Assembly (NCBI RefSeq): GCF_964204645.1
Contig: NC_134026.1
Coordinates: forward strand, 14,162,450-14,226,449
Origin: Tubulanus polymorphus
Lineage: Eukaryota; Nemertea; Palaeonemertea; Tubulaniformes; Tubulanidae
Direction of reading: 5' to 3'
DNA length: 64,000 nt
Shown here: positions 53,001 through 64,000 of the stretch, piece by piece
Layout: each line of letters starts with the position of its first letter
Position numbering within the stretch: position 1 is the first letter of the stretch
The notes under the pieces: generated by a model
Database searches by the model: none
The model's input: only the letters and a program-made list of their open reading frames with translations
What the model was told of the DNA's origin: nothing
Position numbers and translations under genes: made by a program

Positions 53001-56000
53001 GCAGGCGATTAAACCAAAATATTGAATTGTCGCAGGCGACAAAACCAAAAAATAAAATTGTCACGGGCGACAAAAACAAAATATAAAACCAAAATAATGA
53101 ATTGTCGCGGGCGACAAAACCAAAAAGAAGAATTGTCGGGGTGACAAAACCAAAATAATGCATTTTCGCTGGCGATAAAACCAAAGTAATGAATTGTCGT
53201 GGGCGATAAAACCAAAATAATGAATTGTCGGGGTGACAAAACCAAAATAATGAATTGTCGCGGGCGACTAAACCAAAATAATGAATTGTCGCGGGCGATA
53301 AAACCGTAATAATGAATTGTCGCGGGCGATAAAACCAAAATAATGAATTTTCTCAGGCGACAAAACCAAAATAATGAATTATCGCGGGCGAAAAAAACCA
53401 AAATATTGAATTGTCACAGGCGATAAAACCAAAATATTGAATTCTCGCGGGTGACAAAACCAAAAAAGAAAATTGTCACGGGCGACAAAAACAAAATATA
53501 AAACCAAAATAATGAATTGTCGCGGGCGTCAAAACCAAAAACAAGAATTGTCGCGGGCGACAAAACCAAAATAATGAATTGTCGCTGAAGATAAATCCAA
53601 AGTAATGACTTGTCGTGGGCGACAAAACCAAAATATGGAATTGTCGCGGGCGACAAAACCAAACTAATGAATTGTCGCGGGCAACAAAACCAAACTAATG
53701 AATTGTCGCGGGCGACAAAACCAAAAAAGAATTGTCGGGGCGACAAAACCAAAATAATGAATTGTCGCGGGCGATAAAACTAAAATAATGAATTGTCTCG
53801 GGCGATAAAACCAAAATAATGAATTGTCGCGGGCGACAAAACCATAATGGTGAATTGTCCAGGCGACAAAACCAAAATAATGAATTGTCGCGGGCGATAA
53901 AACTAAAATAATGAATTGTCTCGGGCGATAAAACCAAAATATTGAATTGTCGCGGGCCACAAAACCAAACTAATGAATTGTCGCGGGCAACAAACCAAAA
54001 TGGTGAATTGTCCAGGCGACAAAACCAAAATGGTGAATTGTCGCGGGCAACAAAACCAAAATAATGAATTGTCTCGGGCGACAAAACCAAAATAATGAAT
54101 TGTCGCGGGTGATAAAACCAAAATAATGAATTATCGCGGGCGATAAAACCAAAATACTGAATTGTCGCGGGCGATAAAACCAAAATACTGAATTGTCGCG
54201 GGCGACAAAACCAAAATAATGAATTGTCGTGGGCGATAAATCCGTAATAATGAATTGTCGCGGGCGATAAAACCAAAATAATGAATTTTCTCAGGCGACA
54301 AAACCGAAATAATGAATTATCGCAGCGATAAAACCAAAATATTGAATTGTCGCAGGCGATTAAACCAAAATATTGAATTGTCGCAGGCGACAAAACCAAA
54401 AAATAAAATTGTCACGGGCGACAAAAACAAAATATAAAACCAAAATAATGAATTGTCGCGGGCGACAAAACCAAAAAGAAGAATTGTCGGGGTGACAAAA
54501 CCAAAATAATGCATTTTCGCTGGCGATAAAACCAAAGTAATGAATTGTCGTGGGCGATAAAACCAAAATAATGAATTGTCGGGGTGACAAAATCAAAATA
54601 ATGAATTTGCGCGGGCGACTAAACCAAAATAATGAATTGTCGCGGGCGATAAAACCGTAATAATGAATTGTCGCGGGCGATAAAACCAAAATAATGAATT
54701 TTCTCAGGCGACAAAACCAAAATAATGAATTATCGCGGGCGAAAAAAACCAAAATATTGAATTGTCACAGGCGATAAAACCAAAATATTGAATTCTCGCG
54801 GGTGACAAAACCAAAAAAGAAAATTGTCACGGGCGACAAAAACAAAATATAAAACCAAAATAATGAATTGTCGCGGGCGTCAAAACCAAAAACAAGAATT
54901 GTCGCGGGCGACAAAACCAAAATAATGAATTGTCGCTGAAGATAAATCCAAAGTAATGACTTGTCGTGGGCGACAAAACCAAAATATGGAATTGTCGCGG
55001 GCGACAAAACCAAACTAATGAATTGTCGCGGGCAACAAAACCAAACTAATGAATTGTCGCGGGCGACAAAACCAAAAAAGAATTGTCGGGGCGACAAAAC
55101 CAAAATAATGAATTGTCGCGGGCGATAAAACTAAAATAATGAATTGTCTCGGGCGATAAAACCAAAATAATGAATTGTCGCGGGCGACAAAACCAAAATG
55201 GTGAATTGTCCAGGCGACAAAACCAAAATAATGAATTGTCGCGGGCGATAAAACTAAAATAATGAATTTTCTCGGGCGATAAAACCAAAATATTGAATTG
55301 TCGCGGGCCACAAAACCAAACTAATGAATTGTCGCGGGCAACAAACCAAAATGGTGAATTGTCCAGGCGACAAAACCAAAATGGTGAATTGTCGCGGGCA
55401 ACAAAACCAAAATAATGAATTGTCGCGGGCGATAAAACCAAAATATTGAATTGTCGCAGGCGATTAAACCAAAATATTGAATTGTCGCAGGCGACAAAAC
55501 CAAAAAATAAAATTGTCACGGGCGACAAAAACAAAATATAAAACCAAAATAATGAATTGTCGGGGTGACAAAACCAAAATAATGAATTGTCGCGGGCGAC
55601 TAAACCAAAATAATGAATTGTCGCGGGCGATAAAACCGTAATAATGAATTGTCGCGGGCGATAAAACCAAAATAATGAATTTTCTCAGGCGACAAGACCA
55701 AAATAATGAATTATCGCGGGCGAAAAAAACCAAAATATTGAATTGTCACAGGCGATAAAACCAAAATATTGAATTTTCGCGGGTGACAAAACAAAAAAAG
55801 AAAATTGTCACGGGCGACAAAGACAAAATATAAAACCAAAATAATGAATTGTCGCGGGCGACAAAACCAAAAAGAAGAATTGTCGGGGGCGACAAAACCA
55901 AAATAATGCATTGTCGCTGGCGATAAAACCAAAGTATAAAACCAAAATAATGAATTGTCGCAGGCGTCAAAACCAAAAACAAGAATTGTCGCGGGCGACA

Positions 56001-59000
56001 AAACCAAAATAATGAATTGTCGCTGGAGATAAATCCAAAGTAATGACTTGTCGTGGGCGACAAAACCAAAATATTGAATTGTTGCGGGCGACAAAACCAA
56101 ACTAATGAATTGTCGCGGGCAACAAAACCAAACTAATGAATTGTCGCGGGCGACAAAAACCAAAAAAGAATTGTCGGGGCGACAAAACCAAAATAATGAA
56201 TTGTCGCGGGCGATAAAACTAAAATAATGAATTGTCTCGGGCGATAAAACCAAAATAATGAATTGTCGCGGGCGACAAAACCAAAATGGTGAATTGTCCA
56301 GGCGACAAAACCAAAATAATGAATTGTCGCGGGCGATAAAACTAAAATAATGAATTGTCTTGGGCGATAAAACCAAAATAATGAACTGTCGCGGGCGACA
56401 AAACCAAAATGGTGAATTGTCCAGGCGACAAAACCAAAATGGTGAATTGTCGCGGGCGACAAAACCAAAATAAAGAATTGTCGCGGGCGATAAAACTAAA
56501 ATAATGAATTGTCTCGGGCGATAAAACCAAAATAATGAATTGTCGCGGGCAACAAAACCAAAATATTGAATTTTCGCGGGCGACAAAACCAAAAAAAAAC
56601 TTGTCGCGGGCGACAAAAACAAAGTATAAAACCAAAATAATGAATTGTCGCAGGCGTCAAAACCAAAAACAAGAATTATCGCGGGCGATAAAACCGTAAT
56701 AATGAATTGTCGCGGGCGATATAACCAAAATAATGAATTTTCTCAGGCGACAAAACCAAATTAATGAATTATCGCGGGCGAAAAAAACCAAAATATTGAA
56801 TTGTCACAGGCGATAAAACCAAAATATTGAATTGTCACAGGCGATAAAACCAAAATATTGAATTCTCGCGGTTGACAAAACCAAAAAAGAAAATTGTCAC
56901 GGGCGACAAAAACAAAATATAAAACCAAAATAATAAATTGTCGCGGGCGACAAAACCAAAAAGAAGAATTGTCGGGGGCGACATAACCAAAATAATGCAT
57001 TGTCGCTGGCGATAAAACCAAAGTATAAAACCAAAATAATGAATTGTCCCAGGCGTCAAAACCAAAAACAAGAATTGTCGCGGGCGACAAAACCAAAATA
57101 ATGAATTGTCGCTGGAGATAAATCCAAAGTAATGATTTGTCGTGGGCGACAAAACCAAAATATTGAATTGTCGCGGGCAACAAAACCAAACTAATGAATT
57201 GTCGCGGGCGACAAAACCAAACTAATGAATTGTCGCGGGCGACAAAACCAAAAAAGAATTGTCGGGGCGACAAAACCAAAATAATGAATTGTCGCGGGCG
57301 ATAAAACTAAAATAATGAATTGTCTCGGGCGATAAAACCAAAATAATGAATTGTCGCAGGCGACAAAACCAAAATGGTGAATTGTCCAGGCGACAAAACC
57401 AAAATAATGAATTGTCGCGGGCGATAAAACTAAAATAATGAATTGTCTCGGGCGATAAAACCAAAATAATGAATTGTCGCGGGCGACAAAACCAAAATGG
57501 TGAATTGTCCAGGCGACAAAACCAAAATGGTGAATTGTCGCGGGCGACAAAACCAAAATAATGAATTGTCGCGGGCGATAAAACTAAAATAATGAATTGT
57601 CTCGGGCGATAAAACCAAAATAATGAATTGTCTCGGGCGATAAAACCAAAATAATGAATTGTCGCGGGCGACAAAACCAAAAAAATTGTCGCGGGTGACA
57701 AAAACAAAGTATAAAACCAAAATAATGAATTGTCGCAGGCGTCAAAACCAAAAACAAGAATTGTCGCTGGAGATAAATCCAAAGTAATGACTTGTCGTGG
57801 GCGATAAAACCAAAATATTGAATTGTCGCAGGCGATAAAACCAAAATAATGAATTGTCGCGGGCAACAAAACAAAAATATTGAATTTTCGCGGGCGACAA
57901 AACCAAAAAAAACTTGTCGCGGTTGACAAAAACAAAATATAAAACCAAAATAATGAATTGCCGCGGGCGACAAAACCAAAAAGAAGAATTGTCGGGGCGA
58001 CAAAACCAAAATAATGCATTTTCGCTGGCTATAAAACCAAAGTAATGAATTGTCGTGGGCGATAAAACCAAACTAATGAATTGTCGCGGGCGACAAAACC
58101 AAAAAAAGAATTGTCGGGGCGACAAAACCAAAATAATGAATTGTCTCGTGCGATAAATCCGTAATAATGAATTTTCGCGGGCGATAAAACCAAAATAATG
58201 AATTTTCTCAGGCGACAAAACTGAAATAATGAATTATCGCGGGCGATAAAACCAAAATATTGAATTGTCGCAGGCGATAAAACCAAAATATTGAATTGTC
58301 GCAGGCGACAAAACCAAAAAAGAAAATTGTCACGGGCGACAAAAACAAAATATAAAACCAAAATAATGAATTGTCGCGGGCGACAAAACCAAAAAGAAGA
58401 ATTGTCGGGGCGACAAAACCAAAATAATGTATTTTCGCTGGCGATAAAACCAAAGTAATGAATTTTCGTGGGCGATAAAACCAAAATAATGAATTGTCGG
58501 GGTGACAAAACCAAAATAATGAATTGTTGCGGGCGACAAAACCAAAATGGTGAATTGTCCAGGCGACAAAACCAAAATGGTGAATTGTCGCGGGCGACAA
58601 AACCAAAATAATGAATTGTCGCGGGCGATAAAACCAAAATTATGAATTGTCGCGGGTGATAAAACCAAAATAATGAATTGTCGCGGGCGATAAAACTAAA
58701 ATAATGAATTGTCTCGGGCGACAAAACCAAAATAATGCATTTTCGCTGGCGATAAAACCAAAGTAATGAATTGTCGTGGGCGATAAAACCAAAATAATGA
58801 ATTGTCGGGGTGACAAAACCAAAATAATGAATTGTCGCGGGCGACTAAACCAAAATAATGAATTGTCGCGGGCGATAAAACCGTAATAATGAATTGTCGC
58901 GGGCGATAAAACCAAAATAATGAATTTTCTCAGGCGACAAAACCAAAATAATGAATTATCGCGGGCGAAAAAAACCAAAATATTGAATTGTCACAGGCGA

Positions 59001-59783
59001 TAAAACCAAAATATTGAATTCTCGCGGGTGACAAAACCAAAAAAGAAAATTGTCACGGGCGACAAAAACAAAATATAAAACCAAAATAATGAATTGTCGC
59101 GGGCGTCAAAACCAAAAACAAGAATTGTCGCGGGCGACAAGACCAAAATATTGAATTGTCGCGGGCGATAAAACCGTAATAATGAATTGTCGCGGGCGAT
59201 AAAACCGTAATAATGAATTGTTGCGGGCGATAAAACAAAAATAATGAATTTTCTCAGGCGACAAAACCAAAATAATGAATTATCGCGGGCGAAAAAAACC
59301 AAAATAATGAATTGTCGGGGTGACAAAACCAAAATAATGAATTGTTGCGGGCGACAAAACCAAAATGGTGAATTGTCCAGGCGACAAAACCAAAATGGTG
59401 AATTGTCGCGGGCGACAAAACCAAAATAATGAATTGTCGCGGGCGATAAAACCAAAATTATGAATTGTCGCGGGTGATAAAACCAAAATAATGAATTGTC
59501 GCGGGCGATAAAACAAAAATAATGAATTGTCTCGGGCGACAAAACCAAAATAATGCATTTTCGCTGGCGATAAAACCAAAGTAATGAATTGTCGTGGGCG
59601 ATAAAACCAAAATAATGAATTGTCGCGGGCGACAAGACCAAAATATTGAATTGTCGCGGGCGATAAAACCGTAATAATGAATTGTCGCGGGCGATAAAAC
59701 CGTAATAATGAATTGTTGCGGGCGATAAAACAAAAATAATGAATTTTCTCAGGCGACAAAACCAAAATAATGAATTATCGCGC
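50098..59783. repeat. 31-bp satellite array with dyad core
   Basis: The monomer is about 31 bp: TTGTCGCGGGCGACAA plus an AAACCAAAATAATGAA-type linker. The core TTGTCGC-GG-GCGACAA is a perfect 7-bp dyad; a common variant has GCGATAA. Excluding the repeat insertion at 50,514-51,925 the array is about 8.3 kb, roughly 265 monomers. Because 31 is not a multiple of three, three monomers make a 93-bp, 31-codon cycle that is open in all minus frames, producing spurious ORFs of up to 309 codons rich in FWF, ARDNS and LSPATIHYF. Larger blocks repeat: 53,009-54,359 recurs at 54,360 with an offset of 1,351 bp. Confidence 0.97.
50514..51925 (+). mobile_element. Dispersed repeat with 154-bp units, copy B, inserted in satellite
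   Basis: Starts AACTAGGGGTCCAGGGACACC and ends CCCGCTGGGACTAAAGTCCCAAGTGG; the ends share an inverted CACTTGGGA word. Five 154-bp units start at 50,591; 50,745; 50,898; 51,053; 51,208, followed by ATGGCCGCCA and CGGACGGACG-containing sequence. Satellite monomers lie on both sides, so it inserted after the array formed. No ORF of note. Confidence 0.85.
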
Positions 59784-60838
59784 CTATATTTATTTTCCTA
59801 ACCATTAATTTCCCTGTATTGGTATGATATTTACGGTTTTCTTTTCTGATAATCTGATAATTCTTCATCTGTTACAGTGCTATATTCTGGACAGTATGCT
59901 AGATTTTTAGACTTAAATTTTATATTTTCAGGATATTCTAAATCTACAACAAAATATATCCAGTATCAGAATGATCTTCAATATTCAGAATTCTTTTTTC
60001 CCAATTAGATTTATCATTATTTTAATGTGGTCAAACTTCAGATATTTCAAATATTCCATAAGCTTGTGGTTCCATCATTGCCCAACCATATAAATTATTT
60101 GCATCTACGTATATATATCATGACTCATATCCAGGAGTATCGTTAGTGTTGAAATATCTATCACCTCAAACACCAGAAACTCCTGCTCGTGTAGCTTTTT
60201 CAAATGATAATAATTGATCAATTTCTTTTAATAAGTCCGTTTTTATACCTGTCAATTTTAATCCACAATCCCAAGTTAGTCCTTGACTAGAATAACAATG
60301 ACATGGATCAATATTAAAATATTTTAGGTCGACTAATTCACCATGATTTTTCATTCTAAATTTCTAATGTTCTATCATAAAAACTATCTTTCACATATTC
60401 GGATCTTAATTTATCATAAGATTGTTCTTTTGATAATTCTGTAATTTTGAAATCATAATGCGATTCATAAAATGAATATATTATCTCTCTGGCATCCTTC
60501 CGGCTAAGGAGACGATGGCGCAGCGCTGGAACATCTAATATCTCCTTAATTGAAAATCATTATCATTTTGATAAAATTCTTTTTGTATTTTTTATTCATC
60601 ATCAACTAATGATTTTGATAAGTAATTAAGAGAACAACTTAGAAATCTATAAGAATCTATAAATCTTAGACATCCAAATTGAAAAAGATATATTATATTT
60701 AGATGTTTTAGCTAACATTTTAAATTTACAAGTTAGTATAATTTTATTTTTTCGAATTTACTTTTCCTATTTCATTAGTAATTTCTTCTATTTTATGACA
60801 TTTAATGAATAAATGTGCATTATATCCCGATAAAAATA

Positions 60839-62460
60839 CAGGTTGTCTCAGAAAATGTGGTTTCCTTTACCTTAAGGTTACTTATTCATTAAATATGATT
60901 TTAATTATTATTTTGGGGGTCAAGTTGATAGACTTGGATTTTCACTTGAGAAAAAAATGTTGAAAGGCAAAAATAAATCATGCATGGGTGAGAGCACCAG
61001 CATGTTTATGAATCGCCATTTAAATCGTGTCGAACCAAATTTTCAGATTGTTCCATAGTGTACGTTTATTGTATAATGACTACCTACCAGTTGGAAAATT
61101 GATTAAAAATCACAGAATCGATTTTCACTACTTGTGATTTTTTTCCTGTCGGGAAATGTATAAACCAAGTACAAAATTCAAAAGATTATCAGCAGCTGAA
61201 TCAAATTCAGATTTTGAGAAATACGTAATCTGATGTATCAAAATTCAACATTAAGCTTAAATGGTGAAATTGGTAAAATGGTGATGATATTAAACATGTC
61301 CCAGGGAAGCTTAATCAGTGATTAGTACCAACAATTTTATCAAGTAGAAATCACTGCTTCAGTTGATTTAAGTAAAAGTGAAGTGAAAGCGGAACATTTA
61401 TCAATAAACGTAGAGTAGGACAATGATATATCATAGTATGGTTATCCCTGGATACACACATAATTTTAGGCCAGCCATAGGCCGAGCCTATTACTATACA
61501 AATGGAGCGAATTTAAATGACATAGTAAAGGCAGAGTAAAGGCTCTTTGACTGTGCAACTGAGCATATCTTCATACAAATCATTCATTAGAGCAATATCC
61601 ATTCTCCAACCCCTATGAAGCTCAATTTTGAAAAGGGGATCGCAAAAAGATCTGTTTTAAAAAGCCAATCAGAAAGCAAAGAAGCCTCTATGATTGGCTA
61701 AGCCGCAGAGGTCAGCAGGTGTTCACGTAAACCCGCGGCATCGTCTACCGTTTTACTTCCTGGTTTTATTTTAAGATCTAAAATAAAACTTCAATATCGA
61801 TTTCTGTGAAATCTTTAGTTGAGAAAGTCTGGAAAAAATAGCTATTTCTCAAATTGGATGGATGACCTTGATATACTAATTAGCCATGTGTTCAAACTGC
61901 AAAATCAATCAAATTTTATTCTGCCAAAAATTATCAAATCCAATTCAATTTTGCTTTGTTGAGCAAATTTTCAGATAATTCAATTCTATTCCGTATTCAA
62001 ATCAATAAGACAAAGGGACAAGATTTATCTGAGGTATTTGTTCCTGCCATCTCCATTCGCTGTCTGTGCTACTTAAGAAAACACGATTGAAATGTGTAAA
62101 TTATTAGTCTGGGATTGACTAGTCTATGAGGGATTGTATTTGGAGAAATTTAACCCACAGAATGCATCATTTGCCATTTTGTGATAAGCTGACAGGCTGG
62201 CCATAGTGCCCCTTGAGCCTTTGTTCGATACCAAAGGTTAGTGTCTTCAGGGGCCATTCCATACTGGCTATCGCGGGGGGGGGGGGGGGGCGTAGAAACG
62301 TAGTATCAAATTGCCTTGTTTCTTGCAGTTAAACATTCCATCCTTGAGTAAACATCCAGGTCTACCAACCTACCCACCAAAAGAATTTTATTTCTATTTC
62401 AATTATAGTTAATGAATAATTAATCTTTACGCTACGGTAACACGTTTTTGAGACACCCTG
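60839..62460. mobile_element. 1.6-kb Tc1/mariner-like non-autonomous transposon
   Basis: Ends are inverted: CAGGTTGTCTCAGAAAA at the left and, reversed, CAGGGTGTCTCAAAAAC at the right. Further inverted similarity (TTATTCATTAA) extends to about 100 bp. Flanking TA at 60,837-60,838 and 62,461-62,462 is the expected target duplication. It splits the PolB fragment, whose coding similarity continues on both sides. No transposase ORF. A G15-type run lies at about 62,276. Confidence 0.8.
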
Positions 62461-62709
62461 TATCACAGGAACAAAATTAATTTTTTAGCTTGAAAATTAA
62501 ATACCTCTTCACGATTATAACAATTATCTGCAAAACTAAAATCTTCTTCATCATCTGACATTATTATTTCTTTATTCGAATGTAATAATTTAATAAATTT
62601 TACTTCATATTCAATTAATAAGTCACAAAGTGAGTAATATTTTTATCAGATCTATAGTTACAATATTCACTTTTGATTTATTCAGTTCTAAATGTATGTA
62701 ACCATTTCC

Positions 62710-62716
<7 letters not shown>

Positions 62717-62762
<46 letters not shown>
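62717..62762. repeat. (AT)n microsatellite
   Basis: Pure AT dinucleotide tract inside the N-terminal part of the PolB fragment. Confidence 0.97.
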
Positions 62763-62765
<3 letters not shown>

Positions 62766-63061
62766 TTATCAAAAGAATCTGAATTAAAGAACAAATCAAT
62801 TTGTTTTATCCACATATAATGATTTTCATACTATAAGATATCTATATCATCATTTATATCAAAATCTTTTGATAAGTATAAAGGTTCCGATGTATAATCA
62901 ATTATTTTATCTCCTTTGTATTTTCGTAGTTTAGTTAAACCAATTTCAATGATTTTTGTATTATCTTTTTTTATTTTTGGAATTTTTTTCATCTTAACAG
63001 GATAATTATTTATTTCATAATTATTTTCCATTTTATTTTATTATTTTTCTATAATCTAAGG

Positions 63062-64000
63062 CTATGTGTAATATCTTCTGCTGCAGGATGTAGGGAAATT
63101 ATAATTAATTACATTTATTATCTCCATTTTGTACATTTATTACTGTATTAGTTTTACATGGTTTTTAATGGTTACTTGATGCATTAATATCGGGATCTTC
63201 ATAATATGATACATGTATTACATGTATTTATTTTATGTTATAAACATGTAAAGTCGTGATTATAATTTCATAAACCCCATTAACATGACCCATTAACTAG
63301 CTATTAACCCATTAATCATACATTGCCCATTAACGGTACTTTTATACGTGCGTCCACAAACGACGCCCTTTAAATCAACTGAAATAGTTTGAAATGCAAC
63401 TAAATCATGATAAATTCCGATGCTTTCAACTGTCGCGTCTGTAAAAAACCGTTGAGTTTCCCAAGTCTTTGTTTCTAGCTAACGCATGCGCATTAGTCAG
63501 TGCTGATTTTATGCGATGGCATCTCTAGACTTAGGCAGGCCACTACGCCATGTCTCACAGGACCGTCTGCGCAGGTTCTTGCGCCAGCTTGTCACAATAA
63601 ACCTTGCGGCGCCAATCAGATTGCGCACGTTGCATAATCGCTGAGGTAAATTTCACAGAATATAAAATTCCCCGCTAAAAGGACGGGTTTTTTGGCTTAT
63701 GATGACATAAACTAAGCTGCGCAATTGAGTTTGTGTGGCGGGATTTCGTACTATGGCGTGTCTCGATGCCCTCAGGTTCAAATCCATGTAGTGTTGGAAA
63801 GGATGTGTTTAAACATTTGTTCTGTCGTTGCTGTAGCATCGGTCTAAACGTACAGGCATACATAGATTGTACCATAAATGATAAAGTGCACGTTAATGTA
63901 TACGTATTTCTTTCAGGTCTGCATTTGGATAGACAAGGAAATGTGAAGTGACCATGGCAGGCATTAATCGTAGAGTACATACCATCATGAAAAACATCCA
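63062..64000. other. No supported gene
   Basis: CCATTAA occurs five times between 63,277 and 63,336 as a short cluster. The open frames at 63,675-63,980 (both strands) overlap and lack motifs. Nothing else is supported. Confidence 0.45.

Larger units (their letters stand above)
59784..63031 (-). pseudogene. Polinton protein-primed type DNA polymerase B fragment
   Basis: Read on the minus strand from ATG 63,031 (MENNYEINNYPVKMKK). HYMWIKQIDLFF lies near 62,800, and after the transposon insertion the exonuclease-region GYNAHLFIK lies near 60,790-60,830. YVDANNLYGWAM near 60,085-60,120 is the start of the palm region of Polinton/adintovirus PolB, and VDLEYP and CPEY follow near 59,890-59,950. 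The frame is broken by many stops and shifts. Homology stops at the satellite edge (59,783), so the catalytic palm motifs are missing. Neither Polinton copy at 10 or 32 kb has a polymerase, so this is a third element or a displaced part. Confidence 0.75.

Noticed and set aside
50117-59765. Many long minus-strand ORFs over the satellite as a repeat protein family
   Set aside because: They arise because the 31-bp monomer lacks minus-strand stops and cycles through all frames. The same peptide appears in three frames at once, which selection on a protein would not produce.
50098-59783. CRISPR array (regular spacing, palindromic core)
   Set aside because: There are no unique spacers; the linker repeats along with the dyad, and the context is eukaryotic.
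63733-63951. Gene or tRNA-like box B (GGTTCAAATCC) near 63,774
   Set aside because: A box B match stands alone without a convincing box A or foldable arms. The overlapping ORFs on both strands have no motifs.

Overview
The window is eukaryotic, from a repeat-dense invertebrate nuclear genome. I see introns with GT-AG borders, retrotransposons of the BEL/Pao, Ty3/Gypsy and non-LTR types, Polinton (Maverick) elements and a long satellite. Frequent AGGCCT words and the mix of element families suggest a marine bilaterian, but phylum cannot be fixed from sequence alone. No large conserved single-copy host gene is recognisable. A run of 100 N at 7601-7700 is an assembly gap.

Layout. 1-2.1 kb: broken Helitron-like Rep ORFs. 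2.2-3.0 kb: a foldback repeat and an AT-rich segment with two small ORFs. 4.0-4.8 kb: a broken cysteine/histidine-rich gene (minus). 6.07-7.6 kb: a dispersed repeat whose second copy lies at 27.2-28.8 kb. 7.7-9.6 kb: the 5' part of a basic-protein gene and a BEL/Pao Gag fragment. 10.1-14.0 kb: Polinton copy 1. 14.3-15.5 kb: a retroelement Env pseudogene (plus). 16.5-17.5 kb: a small spliced gene whose first exon belongs to a tandem series of exon-like units. 17.6-21.2 kb: a 1.9 kb tandem duplication. 22.8-23.3 kb: an array of TATA-like units inside inverted arms. 25.9-26.8 kb: a repeat carrying CTCF-like motifs.

28.8-32.2 kb holds two convergent multi-exon genes: a P2X7 'ballast'-type zinc domain protein (plus) and a DDE transposase-like protein (minus). 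32.2-36.3 kb: Polinton copy 2, butted against a BEL/Pao polyprotein (36.3-37.8 kb, minus). 38.4-39.65 and 47.6-48.8 kb: direct repeats flanking an Env-carrying Gypsy element (42.85-46.8 kb, minus) and a 49-bp perfect inverted repeat around a presequence-like exon. 48.9-50.1 kb: two reverse transcriptase fragments. 50.1-59.8 kb: a 31-bp satellite of roughly 265 monomers, each with a dyad, interrupted by one repeat insertion. 59.8-63.0 kb: a Polinton family-B DNA polymerase fragment (minus), itself split by a 1.6 kb TA-flanked DNA transposon.

The most interesting items are the convergent P2X7-domain/transposase pair, the two Polinton copies with a shared hairpin-rich intergenic spacer and unknown conserved genes, the dyad satellite, the CTCF-like and TATA-like repeat arrays, and the small gene with duplicated exon-like units. 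Nearly every coding region carries stops or frameshifts, so most are relics. Some single-base homopolymer shifts could instead be sequence errors.
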